Shown here: positions 43,732 through 53,263 of the stretch, in pieces | Layout: each line of letters starts with the position of its first letter | Numbering within the stretch: position 1 is the first letter of the stretch | Assembly: GCA_009995225.1 (NCBI GenBank) | Contig: JAACPW010000003.1 | Location: 124,001-188,000 of the forward strand | Origin: Sphingomonadales bacterium | GTDB taxonomy: Bacteria; Pseudomonadota; Alphaproteobacteria; Sphingomonadales; Sphingomonadaceae | Direction: 5' to 3' | Length of the DNA stretch: 64,000 nt | Position numbers and translations under genes: made by a program | Notes under the pieces: generated by a model | Told to the model about the DNA's origin: nothing | What the model saw: the letters and a program-made list of their open reading frames with translations, nothing else | Databases searched by the model: none

Positions 43732-46700
43732 TCACATCGATGCGCGCAAGCCCAGGTAGAAGAACGTCCCCACCGGGCTGACCGGGAAGGCCTGTTCCGT
43801 GATGAAGGGCTTCTTGTTGAAGACGTTGTTCACCCCGCCATAGATGCTGAACCGATCGCTTGCGTCGTAGCTGAAGGCGATATCGTGAATGAAGGTGTCA
43901 CTCGCGACGCCGTTTTCGGGTGAGAAGCTGTCGCTTCCGGTGGGGCCGACCGTTTCGATTTCCACGCTGCGCAGCGCCTGCCGGTCCAACCAGGTGGTCG
44001 ACCACGTCAGCGCGACACCCTTCCAATCCCACGTCAACGCCCCTTGCACGGCCCATTCGGGCCGCTGGATTTCGCCCAGTTCGGGGTCAATGAGCGTAAG
44101 GTCAGAGGGATCGAAGAAGTTGTCGAGCTTTTCCACCCAGGTGCCGTTGGCATTGAGCGTGAAGCCATGATCGCCCAGGTCGATCCCGTATCGTAGGGCC
44201 GCTTCGACGCCCGAGGTTTCCTGCCGGGCAAAGTTGACCGAGGTCTGGCGCAGGAACCGGAAACCGCCCGTGGTGGGAAGGCGGTCAAACAGCGCGCAGA
44301 AGCCGTTGTCGATGCTGGCACTGTCGACGCAGTTGTCGACAATGTCCTGCGCCGCCACGGCGTTGATCGCGTCTTCCAGCTCGATATTGTAGTAATCGAC
44401 GCTGACGATCAGGCCCGGAATGAAGGTCGGCGTGATCTGCGTGCCGACGGTCCAGGTGGTGGCGGTTTCCTCGTTCAAAGCCGGGTTGCCGCTGATCGAG
44501 CCGGAGAACCGCGCGGTGAGCGGATCGACATAGACATAGGGGCTGTTGGGGCCAATTGGGGTGACGCCGTCGGCCTCAAACCCGTCACCATTGGGGTCAC
44601 GCGGGTCAAAATCGATGCTGCCGAAGAATGCGGTGCAGTTGGCCTGGCGCAAAGCGGGATCTTCCGCCTCGACAAGATTGCCGACATCGCAGGGATCATT
44701 GGGGCGGAAGAACGCGCCCTGTGGCGGGTTGAACAATTCATTGATGTTAGGCGCGCGCACCGCGACGGCGTAGGTGCCGCGGAACAGGATGTCCCGTGTC
44801 GGCGCATAGAGCCCGCCGACGTTCCAGGTGAAGGTGCTGCCCACGGTCGAATAGTTAGAATACCGCGCAGCCCCGCTCAGTTCGAGCGTTTCGGCAAAGG
44901 GCATCCCTGCAAGGATCGGAATGCGCACTTCGCCGAACACATCATAGACGGTGAACTCGCCCCCGGCATTGCTGGTCGCGGTCGAAGGGTCGAATACCAG
45001 CGAATTCTGCACCCCGCCGGTGGCGTCGCCCACCTGTTGCCCTGCGTCTCCGAAAGCGGTCGTCACCGGAATGACCCCGCGCACCAGCGGATCGAAGGTG
45101 GAACGGCTTTTTTCCTCGCGGAATTCAAAGCCTGTCGCAAAGCCGATTGGGCCGCCGGGCAGTTCGAGAAACGCGCCGGTATCACCGGTGAAGATCATGT
45201 CGAACACCATCTGTTCGAGCCTGAATTGGTTGGTCACCGTCGCGGTGATGAAGTTGATCGCGTCCGGGCTGATCGCGCCTACACCGCCCAGGAGGTTGGC
45301 CGGCCTGCACTGCCCGTCGCCCGGATTGAAGGTGTAGAAGCCCGGATCGCCGGCCGGAATGCCGAACGGTGTGGTCGCTGGCGGGGTGGGGTCGATGTCC
45401 GAACGGCAGATCGGGTTGCCCCCCGGCCCGGCCACCGCGTCGATCGCGGCGAAGAAGCGATCCGTGATGACTCGGTTGTTGTCGATGCTGGTCTGATTGA
45501 ACCGGCCATAATTGCCACTTATCTCGTAAGCGAAATGATCGGTGATGTCGCCGCGAACCCCGGCAACGAAACGATAGGTCTCGAATTCGTTGCGGTCGCG
45601 GTTGGGGCCGAGGTCAGCGGGGTCGCGGGTGATGTAAAGCCCGTCCTGCGTCCCGTCTCCGAAGAACAGCTCACTCACAAACGGGGCAAGCTGCGGCGTG
45701 ATGTAGGGGTTGTCGCCGCGAATGGTGAGAAGATCATAGAAGGTGTTCGGCTGGCCCTGGAACTCCGCCGTGTTCGACACATACTTGCCTTCAAAGAACA
45801 GTTCAGCCTCTGTCGAAATCTCGAACGAGAGATTGAGATTGACGGAATAGCGTTCGGTTTCCGGGATCAGCGAGGTCTGGTTAAAGCCATTGGGAATGCC
45901 TGGCCCGCCAAAGGCGTTGAACAATCCGGTGATCGCGCCGTCCTGCAATACGCCCAGTGACCCGTCGGCATTGATGACCGCACATCCGCCGGCAAGGCCG
46001 AACGCGTCGTTGTTGAAGGTGGAATTGAAGCCGACCGAGCTTTCAAGGCAATCGGGAATGCCATTGCCATTGATGTCCGGCCCGTCCGACAGGCCGATCG
46101 ATCCGGGCGCAATCACACCGCCCGCCGACGAAAGCGAGAAGGTGGGGTTGCGCGCGATGAACCGGCGCGGGGCGTTGGTGGCGCGGTCGATCAAGGCCTG
46201 TTCGGCCGCCGTGAAAACCGGTGGGGCGCCGAATTCGGCCTCGTAATCGTCGATGAAGTCGTCAACCCCGGTTCCGGACGGGATCAGGAATCCGGTCGGG
46301 AACCCGCGCACCCCCACTGCGAAGAAATCGCGGAAATTCGGGGTGCTGTCGCCGATATCGCCGGTCTGAAAGCGCAGCGCAGGATTGTTCTGATCGTCGG
46401 CGATGTTGTTGTCGCGCGAAAAGCCGCGGTCGCCCAGCAACAGCTCGTCATTGCGCGCATATTCGCCCGAAAGGGTGATATTCCCGCGACCATCGGCAAA
46501 GTTGGCGCCCCAAGTGAGATCGCCATTGATGCGCCACGCATCGCCTTGTGACGATAGGCCGGTCTGGATATTGCCTTGGATCCCCTCGAAATCATCTTTC
46601 AGCACGAAGTTCACCACGCCAGTCACCGCGTCCGCGCCATAGATTGACGAAGCCCCGCCGGTCAGCACCTCGACCCGTTCGATCAAAGCGGTAGGGATCG

Positions 46701-47148
46701 AGTTCACATCGACCGCCTGTTCGCCTGCCACGCCCGAGACATGGCGGCGGCCATTGACCAGCACCAGCGTGCGATTGGCCCCCAACCCGCGCAGGTTGAG
46801 CACTGCCTGGCCAACGCTTTCCGAAAACACCCCATCGATCGAGCCTTCTGTGGACGTCGAAGTCGACAGCGAAGGAATGTCGCGCAGGGTATCCACCACA
46901 TCGGATGTGCCGGCGCGCTGCAATTGCTCGGCCGTCACGGCAAGGATCGGCGCGGGCGAACCCAGATTGGGGTCACGGGCGATCCGCGAACCGGTGACGA
47001 CGATCTGGTCTTCGGGTGTATTCGCGGTATCATCCTCCGCCACGCTGTCTTGCGCGCTGGCCTGCACGGGGAAAAATCCCGCCACAAGGAGCGCCGCGGC
47101 GATGGCGGGAAGCGACGACGAATGGAGAGAGAGCTTCGTGATACGCAT
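43732..47148 (-). CDS. TonB-dependent receptor, large
   Basis: 1138 residues. Signal peptide (to about residue 34, VQASAQ), TonB-box-like QIVVTGSRIA, plug domain (STSTSTEGSIDGVFSESVGQ, NLRGLGANRTLVLVNGRRH), and a long beta-barrel ending in a C-terminal methionine after FFYLGLRAS. The LGANRTLVLVNGRRH plug is characteristic of the proteobacterial receptors with a long extracellular region. ATG at 47148 has GAGGTC upstream. Flanked by two acyl-CoA dehydrogenase genes on the other strand; ligand unknown. Confidence 0.88.
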   Translation of the reverse strand: MRITKLSLHSSSLPAIAAALLVAGFFPVQASAQDSVAEDDTANTPEDQIVVTGSRIARDPNLGSPAPILAVTAEQLQRAGTSDVVDTLRDIPSLSTSTSTEGSIDGVFSESVGQAVLNLRGLGANRTLVLVNGRRHVSGVAGEQAVDVNSIPTALIERVEVLTGGASSIYGADAVTGVVNFVLKDDFEGIQGNIQTGLSSQGDAWRINGDLTWGANFADGRGNITLSGEYARNDELLLGDRGFSRDNNIADDQNNPALRFQTGDIGDSTPNFRDFFAVGVRGFPTGFLIPSGTGVDDFIDDYEAEFGAPPVFTAAEQALIDRATNAPRRFIARNPTFSLSSAGGVIAPGSIGLSDGPDINGNGIPDCLESSVGFNSTFNNDAFGLAGGCAVINADGSLGVLQDGAITGLFNAFGGPGIPNGFNQTSLIPETERYSVNLNLSFEISTEAELFFEGKYVSNTAEFQGQPNTFYDLLTIRGDNPYITPQLAPFVSELFFGDGTQDGLYITRDPADLGPNRDRNEFETYRFVAGVRGDITDHFAYEISGNYGRFNQTSIDNNRVITDRFFAAIDAVAGPGGNPICRSDIDPTPPATTPFGIPAGDPGFYTFNPGDGQCRPANLLGGVGAISPDAINFITATVTNQFRLEQMVFDMIFTGDTGAFLELPGGPIGFATGFEFREEKSRSTFDPLVRGVIPVTTAFGDAGQQVGDATGGVQNSLVFDPSTATSNAGGEFTVYDVFGEVRIPILAGMPFAETLELSGAARYSNYSTVGSTFTWNVGGLYAPTRDILFRGTYAVAVRAPNINELFNPPQGAFFRPNDPCDVGNLVEAEDPALRQANCTAFFGSIDFDPRDPNGDGFEADGVTPIGPNSPYVYVDPLTARFSGSISGNPALNEETATTWTVGTQITPTFIPGLIVSVDYYNIELEDAINAVAAQDIVDNCVDSASIDNGFCALFDRLPTTGGFRFLRQTSVNFARQETSGVEAALRYGIDLGDHGFTLNANGTWVEKLDNFFDPSDLTLIDPELGEIQRPEWAVQGALTWDWKGVALTWSTTWLDRQALRSVEIETVGPTGSDSFSPENGVASDTFIHDIAFSYDASDRFSIYGGVNNVFNKKPFITEQAFPVSPVGTFFYLGLRASM

Positions 47149-47557
47149 GATGTGACCTCGCATGGGTGTGACCGGAGCGGGGCTTGCGATGCTGCTTGGC
47201 ATGGCAATACCCTGTTGTCGTCGTCAGATGAGCCGCCACCGGGAAGCGATTGCTCCTGCCCCAGCGGCCCTCTTACGGTCCTTCCTGCGCGAGATCGGGA
47301 GGCCGGGTCTGATGCCCGTTACCTGTCCGCCCCGTTGACATAATCTGCGCCAGATCAAAGCCTGAGCCCACCTGGTATTACGGGCCGGCGAATCCGGGGT
47401 AAGTGGTCATTCTACGTATATGCAGACCCAAACTGCACTGTCGGCGCGCGGATGTTGCCCGAAAGCAACACGTGCAAGCGGCAGTCGGTTTTCTCCGTAG
47501 CCACCCTGCCATTTTGCGGCTTCGCCTGTGTGCCCCGCCTCTGCTAGCATCCACGCC
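47149..47557. promoter_or_regulatory. 409-base divergent intergenic region with an inverted repeat
   Basis: No gene seen. It must hold the promoters of the TonB receptor (minus) and mcd (plus). TGTTGC (47453-47458) and GCAACA (47465-47470), six bases apart, form an operator-like inverted repeat 87 bases upstream of the mcd start. A TTGACA lies near 47336, without a convincing partner hexamer. Confidence 0.4.
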
Positions 47558-49216
47558 ATGAACGAATGGATCCAGGCAGCGCGCGCATCCCTGATGGCGG
47601 CGCGCAAGTATTCCGAATGTGTGCAGGCGCGCGTGGCCGCAGTGGTGGCACCGGGCGGCGCGATTGATCCCGCCCTGCTGGTGCGTGAGCAGCATCGGGT
47701 TCACGGATTTGCCTGGATTGCAGCGAGCGTTGCGGCGCTGGACGCCACACTTGATTGGGCTTTGCGGGCTGAGGCCGCCGGGCGGTTTGGCGCGGCAGAA
47801 GAACTCACACTGCGGATCGGCTTTGGCGAATATTGCGCGCAGATCGCCGCCGGATTGCCGATGAGCGCCAGCGAGATTGTGCGCCCTTGCGCTTTCGGCA
47901 CCGAGGCCGAGGCGCGCACCTTTGCCGCCCGCCCCGCCGTCGCCCGGATGCTGACACACGGCAACTCACCCGAAACCCGCGCCGCGTTGGCTGCGCTGCT
48001 GGCCGATGGCGGGCGGCCCTGTGATGCCTTGGGTGATGACGCGCTCGATCAGGTGCGCGTGTCGCTGCGCGATTTCACCGCTGACGCGATCACGCCCCAT
48101 GCACACCAATGGCATCTGGACGACGCGCTGATCCCGGACGCTGTGATTGCCGAGATGGCCGCACTTGGCGTGTTCGGCGTGTGCATCCCCGAAGAACACG
48201 GCGGGCTGGGGCTGGGCAAGCTGGCAATGGCCGTGGTGTCCGAAGAATTGTCACGAGGCTGGATCTGCGCAGGCTCGTTGGGCACCCGTTCGGAAATCGC
48301 AGGCGAATTGATCGCGGAAAACGGGACGCCGGAACAAAAAGCCCGCTTCTTGCCGCGCATTGCCGATGGTTCGTGCTTGCCCACCGCCGTGTTTACCGAG
48401 CCCGATACCGGCTCGGACCTTGCCGCCGTCCGCACCCGCGCGCAGTTGCAGCCTGATGGCCGCTGGCAGGTGACGGGTGCGAAAACCTGGATCACCCACG
48501 CAGCCCGCGCTGACCTGATGACGATGCTGGTGCGCACCGATCCGGCGGTGCCGGGCTATGGCGGTTTGTCGATGTTGCTCGCGCAGAAGACCCGCGCCAC
48601 CGGCAGCACCCCGTTCCCTGATGCCGGGATCGACGGGAGCGAGATTGCCGTGCTCGGCTACCGCGGCATGAAGGAATATGCGTTGGGGCTGGATGGCTTC
48701 GCGGTCAGCGCGGACGGCTTGCTTGGGGGCGAGCAAGGGCAGGGGTTCAAGCAGTTGATGCGCACCTTCGAAGGCGCCCGCATCCAGACCGCCGCCCGAG
48801 CGGTTGGCGTGGCGTGGAACGCGTTTGATCTCGCGCTGGATTATGCGCTGGGCCGTGAGCAGTTCGGGCAAGCGCTGGTGGCCTTTCCGCGCGTTGCCGA
48901 CAAGCTTGCGCTCATGGCGGCCGAAATCGTCATGGCACGGGAACTGACCTACGCCTCTGCGCGCGCCAAGGATTGCGGCGCACGTTGCGATATCGAAGCC
49001 GGGATGGCCAAGCTGCTCGCTGCGCGAACCGCGTGGAGCGCCGCCGACAACGCAGTGCAGATCCATGGTGGCAACGGCTACGCGCTCGAATATCCTATCA
49101 GCCGCGTGCTGTGCGATGCGAGGATTCTCAACATCTTCGAAGGCGCAGCTGAGATTCAGGCGCAGGTGATCGGGCGCGGGCTGTTGACGGCGCAGGCGGG
49201 CTCGGTCGCTGCTTAA
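47558..49216 (+). CDS. mcd: (2S)-methylsuccinyl-CoA dehydrogenase
   Basis: 552 residues, the length of characterised Mcd. An N-terminal helical extension (about 1-155) precedes the acyl-CoA dehydrogenase core with PTAVFTEPDTGSDLAAV, TGAKTWITHAARADLMTMLV and VQIHGGNGYALEYPISRVL. Mcd oxidises (2S)-methylsuccinyl-CoA to mesaconyl-CoA in the ethylmalonyl-CoA pathway for acetyl-CoA assimilation. The other pathway genes are not in the window. ATG at 47558 gives the family length. Its TAA stop lies in TTAA shared with the convergent response regulator stop. Confidence 0.88.
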   Translation: MNEWIQAARASLMAARKYSECVQARVAAVVAPGGAIDPALLVREQHRVHGFAWIAASVAALDATLDWALRAEAAGRFGAAEELTLRIGFGEYCAQIAAGLPMSASEIVRPCAFGTEAEARTFAARPAVARMLTHGNSPETRAALAALLADGGRPCDALGDDALDQVRVSLRDFTADAITPHAHQWHLDDALIPDAVIAEMAALGVFGVCIPEEHGGLGLGKLAMAVVSEELSRGWICAGSLGTRSEIAGELIAENGTPEQKARFLPRIADGSCLPTAVFTEPDTGSDLAAVRTRAQLQPDGRWQVTGAKTWITHAARADLMTMLVRTDPAVPGYGGLSMLLAQKTRATGSTPFPDAGIDGSEIAVLGYRGMKEYALGLDGFAVSADGLLGGEQGQGFKQLMRTFEGARIQTAARAVGVAWNAFDLALDYALGREQFGQALVAFPRVADKLALMAAEIVMARELTYASARAKDCGARCDIEAGMAKLLAARTAWSAADNAVQIHGGNGYALEYPISRVLCDARILNIFEGAAEIQAQVIGRGLLTAQAGSVAA

Positions 49217-49674
49217 ATCGGGCGCCGGGCCACGCCGACCGACATCGTCAGACGCTCCGGCTCCAAACCCACCGCGCTTTTCAGATCGACATGACGCGGA
49301 CGGTTGCCGCGCAGCCTGAGGATCCGCGCCACGCGGCGTGTCAGATCATGTGGCGCATATGGTTTGCTGATGAAATCCTGCGCCCCGGCATAAATCGCCT
49401 GAAAGGCATCCTGTTCGCCGCTCATCGCGGTGAACATGATGACCGGCAGATCGTAGAATTCGGAGGAGCGGCGCAGGCGGCGCAGCAATGTCATGCCGGA
49501 TTCGCCGGGCATCGACTGGTCCAGCAACAGGACATCGGGTCGCTTGCGCTGCAAGCAGGCCCAGGCCGCCGCCGCCGAAGTGACCCAGCCACAGGCATGC
49601 CCGGCATCGATCAGGGTTTCGCTCGCCAGTTCGGCGATCAGTTCATCATCATCGGCAATCAGGATACGGGCCAT
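49213..49674 (-). CDS. Receiver-domain response regulator
   Basis: 153 residues: a single receiver domain with acidic pocket Asp8-Asp10, phosphorylation site Asp52, Thr82 and Lys104 all in place, and a C-terminal tail with no DNA-binding or enzymatic domain. Such stand-alone regulators signal through protein-protein contacts. There is no partner histidine kinase in the window. The ATG at 49674 gives a start immediately before ILIADDDE. Stop codon shared with mcd in TTAA. Confidence 0.87.
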   Translation of the reverse strand: MARILIADDDELIAELASETLIDAGHACGWVTSAAAAWACLQRKRPDVLLLDQSMPGESGMTLLRRLRRSSEFYDLPVIMFTAMSGEQDAFQAIYAGAQDFISKPYAPHDLTRRVARILRLRGNRPRHVDLKSAVGLEPERLTMSVGVARRPI

Positions 49675-49827
49675 GGTGTGCGGGCCTTGTGCTTGGCGAC
49701 AGGTTGGGAAATGCCCGATTAACCAAAAGCTCTTCCGACGCGCTTGGCCTGACCCCTCGCAATGCCACCTAGATGCGGCCAGACCCTGCCTTGCCCCTCT
49801 CTTGCAGGGCTGTAAGGGTGCTATGCC

Positions 49828-50643
49828 ATGAGCAGCGATTCTTTCGGCCAAGCGCCCAACAACGACCGTATCGGCCCCTTTTATGTTACCCAAGGCATTC
49901 ATAATCTTCGCGATTATGGCGGATATGCCGTACCGGGAGCGGGCCGTGTGCGCAGCGGCGTGCTGTTCCGGTCGGGACAGCATATGGAAGCCTCGGATGC
50001 GGATCTCGCCTTGATCGACGCGCTCGATATTCGCACCGTGATCGACCTTCGCGGAACCAGCGAGCGCGCGGGTTTCCCGTGCAGACGCCATCCGAAGTTT
50101 ACGGCGCAAGTGATTGCTCATGATGGCGAAACCAGCAATTCTCCGCCGCACGAAGGCGGGGGCGGTCAGGTGGTGATGACGCCGCAAAAAGCGCGTGAGC
50201 GGATGTTGGCAGTCTACACGCGGATGCCGGTCAACCCCGCCATGCTCGCAATGTTCACACGGTATTTCAATGCGTTGGATGAAAATGACGGCGGAAGCCT
50301 CGTCCATTGCTTTGCCGGTAAGGACCGGACCGGCATCGCGGTGGCGTTGCTGCTCCATACCCTCGGCGTGCATCACGATGATATCGTTGCCGAATTTCTC
50401 CTGACCAATGATGCGCCGACGCGCGAGATCCTTGAACGCCAGTCGCTCCCCCGGATGGCGGCGCATTATGGCGCAATCGCACCTGAAGCGTTGCATAATC
50501 TGATGGGGGTTTTGTCTGAATATATCGATACTTACATGGCAGAGGTGACACGCGATCACGGATCGCTTGATACCTATCTCGCCACACAATTGGGTGTGGA
50601 CGGGCCCAAAAAAGAGCGGCTCCGCACCAAGCTGGTGGCGTGA
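49828..50643 (+). CDS. Tyrosine/serine protein phosphatase
   Basis: 271 residues. The P-loop HCFAGKDRTG has Cys161 and Arg167 (CX5R), and the N-terminal GIHNLRDYGGY and VLFRSGQ stretches are typical of the IphP/LipA-type tyrosine-protein phosphatases. Dephosphorylates proteins or lipids. It lies directly upstream of trxB with 55 bases between. Divergent from the response regulator by about 150 bases. Confidence 0.88.
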   Translation: MSSDSFGQAPNNDRIGPFYVTQGIHNLRDYGGYAVPGAGRVRSGVLFRSGQHMEASDADLALIDALDIRTVIDLRGTSERAGFPCRRHPKFTAQVIAHDGETSNSPPHEGGGGQVVMTPQKARERMLAVYTRMPVNPAMLAMFTRYFNALDENDGGSLVHCFAGKDRTGIAVALLLHTLGVHHDDIVAEFLLTNDAPTREILERQSLPRMAAHYGAIAPEALHNLMGVLSEYIDTYMAEVTRDHGSLDTYLATQLGVDGPKKERLRTKLVA

Positions 50644-50698
50644 CAATCCGCCGATCAATCCCCATATCGAACCCCTGAAATTGACCAGAGGCAATCCC

Positions 50699-51670
50699 AT
50701 GGCGACCCATACCACCAAGATGCTCATCATCGGCTCCGGCCCGGCGGGCTATTCCGCTGCCATTTATGCCGCCCGTGCCATGCTGGAACCCATTGTTGTA
50801 CAAGGGCTTCAGCCGGGCGGACAGCTGACCATCACCACGGATGTCGAGAATTATCCCGGCTTTCGCGATGTGGTGCAGGGCCCGTGGCTGATGCAGGAAA
50901 TGCAGGCGCAGGCCGAGCATGTCGGCACGCGGATGATGTGGGACACGATCGTTACGGTCGATCTCGAACATGGCTCGCCCTTCCGCGCGATCGGTGACAG
51001 CGGAGACGAATATATCGCCGATTGCCTCGTTATCTGCACCGGCGCGCAGGCCAAGTGGCTCGGCGCTCCGGGCGAGATGGAACTCGGCGGCAAGGGCGTT
51101 AGCGCCTGTGCAACCTGTGACGGGTTTTTCTATCGCGGCAAGACGGTGGCCGTGATCGGAGGAGGCAACACGGCGGTTGAAGAGGCGCTTTACCTCACCA
51201 ATCATTCCGACAACGTTACTCTGATCCATCGCCGCGACAGCCTCCGTGCGGAAAAGATCCTGCAGGAACGGCTTTTCGCCAACCCCAAGATCTCCGTGGT
51301 GTGGAATAAGGCGGTCGACAGCTTCGAAGCGGGCGCAAACGGTATGCTCCACCACCTTGCGTTGACCGACACGGTGACGGGCGAGGCGTCGACGTTGGAA
51401 GTAGACGGCGCTTTCGTTGCTATCGGCCACGCGCCGGCGACGTCGCTGTTTGTGGACAAGCTACCGATGGACGAGAACGGCTATCTGCTGACCGACCCTG
51501 GCACTCCCAAGACCGTGATCCCCGGCGTGTTCGCGGCCGGTGATGTGACCGATCATGTCTACCGGCAGGCTGTGACAGCGGCCGGCATGGGGTGCATGGC
51601 TGCTCTCGACGGGGAGCGGTTCCTCGCCGAACGCGAATATGCCGTGCAGGAAGCCGAAGCGGCGGAGTAA
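50699..51670 (+). CDS. trxB: Thioredoxin reductase
   Basis: 323 residues. FAD-binding GSGPAGYSAAIYAAR, redox pair Cys137/Cys140 in ACATCDGFF, NADPH-binding GGGNTAVEEA and the C-terminal FAAGDVTDHVYRQAVTAAG. Reduces thioredoxin with NADPH. The ATG at 50699 follows AGAGG 9 bases upstream and gives the normal start; the frame is open back into the phosphatase gene. The stop codon falls in the loop of a hairpin terminator. Confidence 0.95.
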   Translation: MATHTTKMLIIGSGPAGYSAAIYAARAMLEPIVVQGLQPGGQLTITTDVENYPGFRDVVQGPWLMQEMQAQAEHVGTRMMWDTIVTVDLEHGSPFRAIGDSGDEYIADCLVICTGAQAKWLGAPGEMELGGKGVSACATCDGFFYRGKTVAVIGGGNTAVEEALYLTNHSDNVTLIHRRDSLRAEKILQERLFANPKISVVWNKAVDSFEAGANGMLHHLALTDTVTGEASTLEVDGAFVAIGHAPATSLFVDKLPMDENGYLLTDPGTPKTVIPGVFAAGDVTDHVYRQAVTAAGMGCMAALDGERFLAEREYAVQEAEAAE

Positions 51671-51683
51671 ACCCTCCGCCGCT
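51658..51683. terminator. Bidirectional hairpin spanning the trxB stop
   Basis: AGCGGCGGAG (51658-51667) and CTCCGCCGCT (51674-51683) form a perfect 10-bp stem; the 6-base loop contains the trxB TAA. It lies between convergent trxB and MAPEG genes. Confidence 0.6.
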
Positions 51684-51690
51684 GCCGGTT

Positions 51691-52119
51691 TCAGAATACC
51701 GCCAGCGCGGCGTGCAGGATGAGCGCCATCAACATCAGCGACGACAGCGCATACAACGCAAATCGCACGATTACGCGGTTGATTGTTGCCTGAACGATGC
51801 TGTGTGCCACCCGCAGGACCACATAGGCCCAGGCGAGCATGCTGTTAAAACCATCACCCTGTCCGATGATCGCAAGCACGATCGCAACCGCATAAAACAC
51901 TGTAGGTGCTTCGTGCAAATGGTTGTAATTATCCGCTTTCCAACTGACTGTGTCGGGCAGTTTGGCTCTCAGACTTGCGCCATCGCTACCGACGAGGTTC
52001 CTGGCATCAATCCCGGCTTTGTTCATTGCCGGAATGCGCGTGGCATACATCCATACCCACATCACCATCGTCCAGGCTAACAGCGCCACCACGGGCTGAA
52101 GAATGCTGGTGCCGATCAT
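51691..52119 (-). CDS. MAPEG family membrane protein
   Basis: 142 residues with four hydrophobic segments (residues 6-26, 75-90, 95-110, 118-140) and the MAPEG pattern NYNHLHEAPTVFYAVAIVLA and LRVAHSIVQATIN. Membrane-associated glutathione/eicosanoid family; in bacteria the substrate is rarely known. It follows a paralogue by 12 bases on the same strand. Confidence 0.85.
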   Translation of the reverse strand: MIGTSILQPVVALLAWTMVMWVWMYATRIPAMNKAGIDARNLVGSDGASLRAKLPDTVSWKADNYNHLHEAPTVFYAVAIVLAIIGQGDGFNSMLAWAYVVLRVAHSIVQATINRVIVRFALYALSSLMLMALILHAALAVF

Positions 52120-52131
52120 TGTCGTGTCTCC

Positions 52132-52581
52132 TCAAGCAGGCAGAGCGGAAGGGTCGGCCAGCACGGTCGCCATCACGGCGCGCACGCCCAGAAACAGCAG
52201 CGCGAAGGTCGAGACGATGAACAGCACGAAGCGCATTGGCACCTTGTTGACGGTGGATTGCCAAATCGAATGGATGATCCGCAAGCCAACATAGGCCCAC
52301 GCCGCCAGCACGTCGCCAGCACCCGCTCCCATGATCGCCAGGATCACAACCGCTGCATAGAAGACCGTCGGTTGCTCCATAAGGTGCGCATAATTGTGCG
52401 CAGGCCAGTTGATGCGCGGTTCAACCTGACCTTCCAGATCCTGTCCGCGGCCACCGGGCCGTGCGCCAAGATCGATCCCAGCTTTCTTGAGCGCGGGCAG
52501 GCGCACGCCGGCCATCCAGAACAGCATGATGACCGACCACACCACCAGCACGGCGGCGGGCGCGAGTATTTGCGCTTGCAT
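52132..52581 (-). CDS. MAPEG family membrane protein, paralogue
   Basis: 149 residues, four hydrophobic segments, NYAHLMEQPTVFYAAVVILA and LRIIHSIWQSTVNKVPMRF. It resembles the following gene throughout, so the two arose by tandem duplication and have since diverged. ATG at 52581 has GGGGATC upstream; the frame is open further upstream but the normal start is here. Possible glutathione-dependent peroxidase or isomerase role. Confidence 0.85.
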   Translation of the reverse strand: MQAQILAPAAVLVVWSVIMLFWMAGVRLPALKKAGIDLGARPGGRGQDLEGQVEPRINWPAHNYAHLMEQPTVFYAAVVILAIMGAGAGDVLAAWAYVGLRIIHSIWQSTVNKVPMRFVLFIVSTFALLFLGVRAVMATVLADPSALPA

Positions 52582-52860
52582 TGATGATCCCCTTGAAGAG
52601 CGTGGCTCTGTGCGCAGACTGCGAGGGCGCGAAAGGATTGTCAAACGCAACCCATCATTCGCGCCGCAAACAAGAAGGCGGCACAAAGACAGGCGTTCAG
52701 CACCACCGGCTCAGATGATATCGACCATCCGCAGTCAGGGCTTGATGGTTTCGAACGCCTCAGGCGAGCACTGCAAAAGTGAGGAAGACGAGACTGAGAT
52801 CAGCCCGCGCGCGTCCACCGGTCCAGCCTTGGCGCTCATCTCAGCCGCGCGCGGGCTCAT

Positions 52861-53075
52861 CCCCAGCCGCAGCAGCCCCAGCAGCCCCAGCACCACCAGC
52901 ATCACGCCCGACAGCGCGGCGAGCGTGATCGCCGCTTCCCAGTATTCTGCGGATCCCGGCGCAGCGACCGCGCCCGCTGCGCTCGCCGTCATCAGCGAGA
53001 CCACCGCGACGGGGCCGACCGACAATGTGCGGCTCTTACCGAATACGGCATAGGCGAACAGCGGCAGGATCGAAG
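52861..53075 (-). pseudogene. SulP permease internal fragment
   Basis: The translation SILPLFAYAVFG, KSRTLSVGPVAVVSLMTA and ITLAALSGVMLVVLGLL corresponds to an internal part of a SulP permease (just after the N-terminal SILPL motif). It lacks its start, the rest of the membrane domain and the STAS domain. It is cut at about 53073 where an ArsR fragment on the other strand begins. It is closer to the classical SulP type (AVGPVAVVSLMTA) than the intact SulP at 39616, so it is not a duplicate of that gene. Confidence 0.75.
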
Positions 53076-53263
53076 TTGGCGAGATCGAGCACGTCATCGG
53101 CATCGCGCAGCTGGGACTGTCCCGGCAACTCGCCGGGCTGCGCAAGGCAGGACTGGTCGAAACTCGCAGGGACGCCAAACTGGTGTTTTACGCGATCGCC
53201 GGGGTGCAAATCGAAATGCTGCTGGACGCCATTGCAGACCTTGCGCCCAATTCCGCTGCGAGA
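53072..53263 (+). pseudogene. ArsR regulator C-terminal fragment
   Basis: In frame EVGEIEHVIGIAQLGLSRQL then RKAGLVETRRDAKLVFYAIAG: the recognition helix and wing of an ArsR family regulator. The first helices are missing and a stop (TAG, 53051) lies just upstream; no genuine C-terminal stop is found. It abuts the SulP fragment on the other strand at 53073, so both were truncated at one rearrangement point. Confidence 0.7.

Noticed and set aside
47203..47557. A sigma-70 promoter from the TTGACA near 47336
   Set aside because: No -10 hexamer at suitable spacing; not called as a separate promoter.
52735..53178. A small intact membrane protein on the minus strand
   Set aside because: It is a SulP fragment joined to out-of-context sequence; no start or end of a functional transporter.
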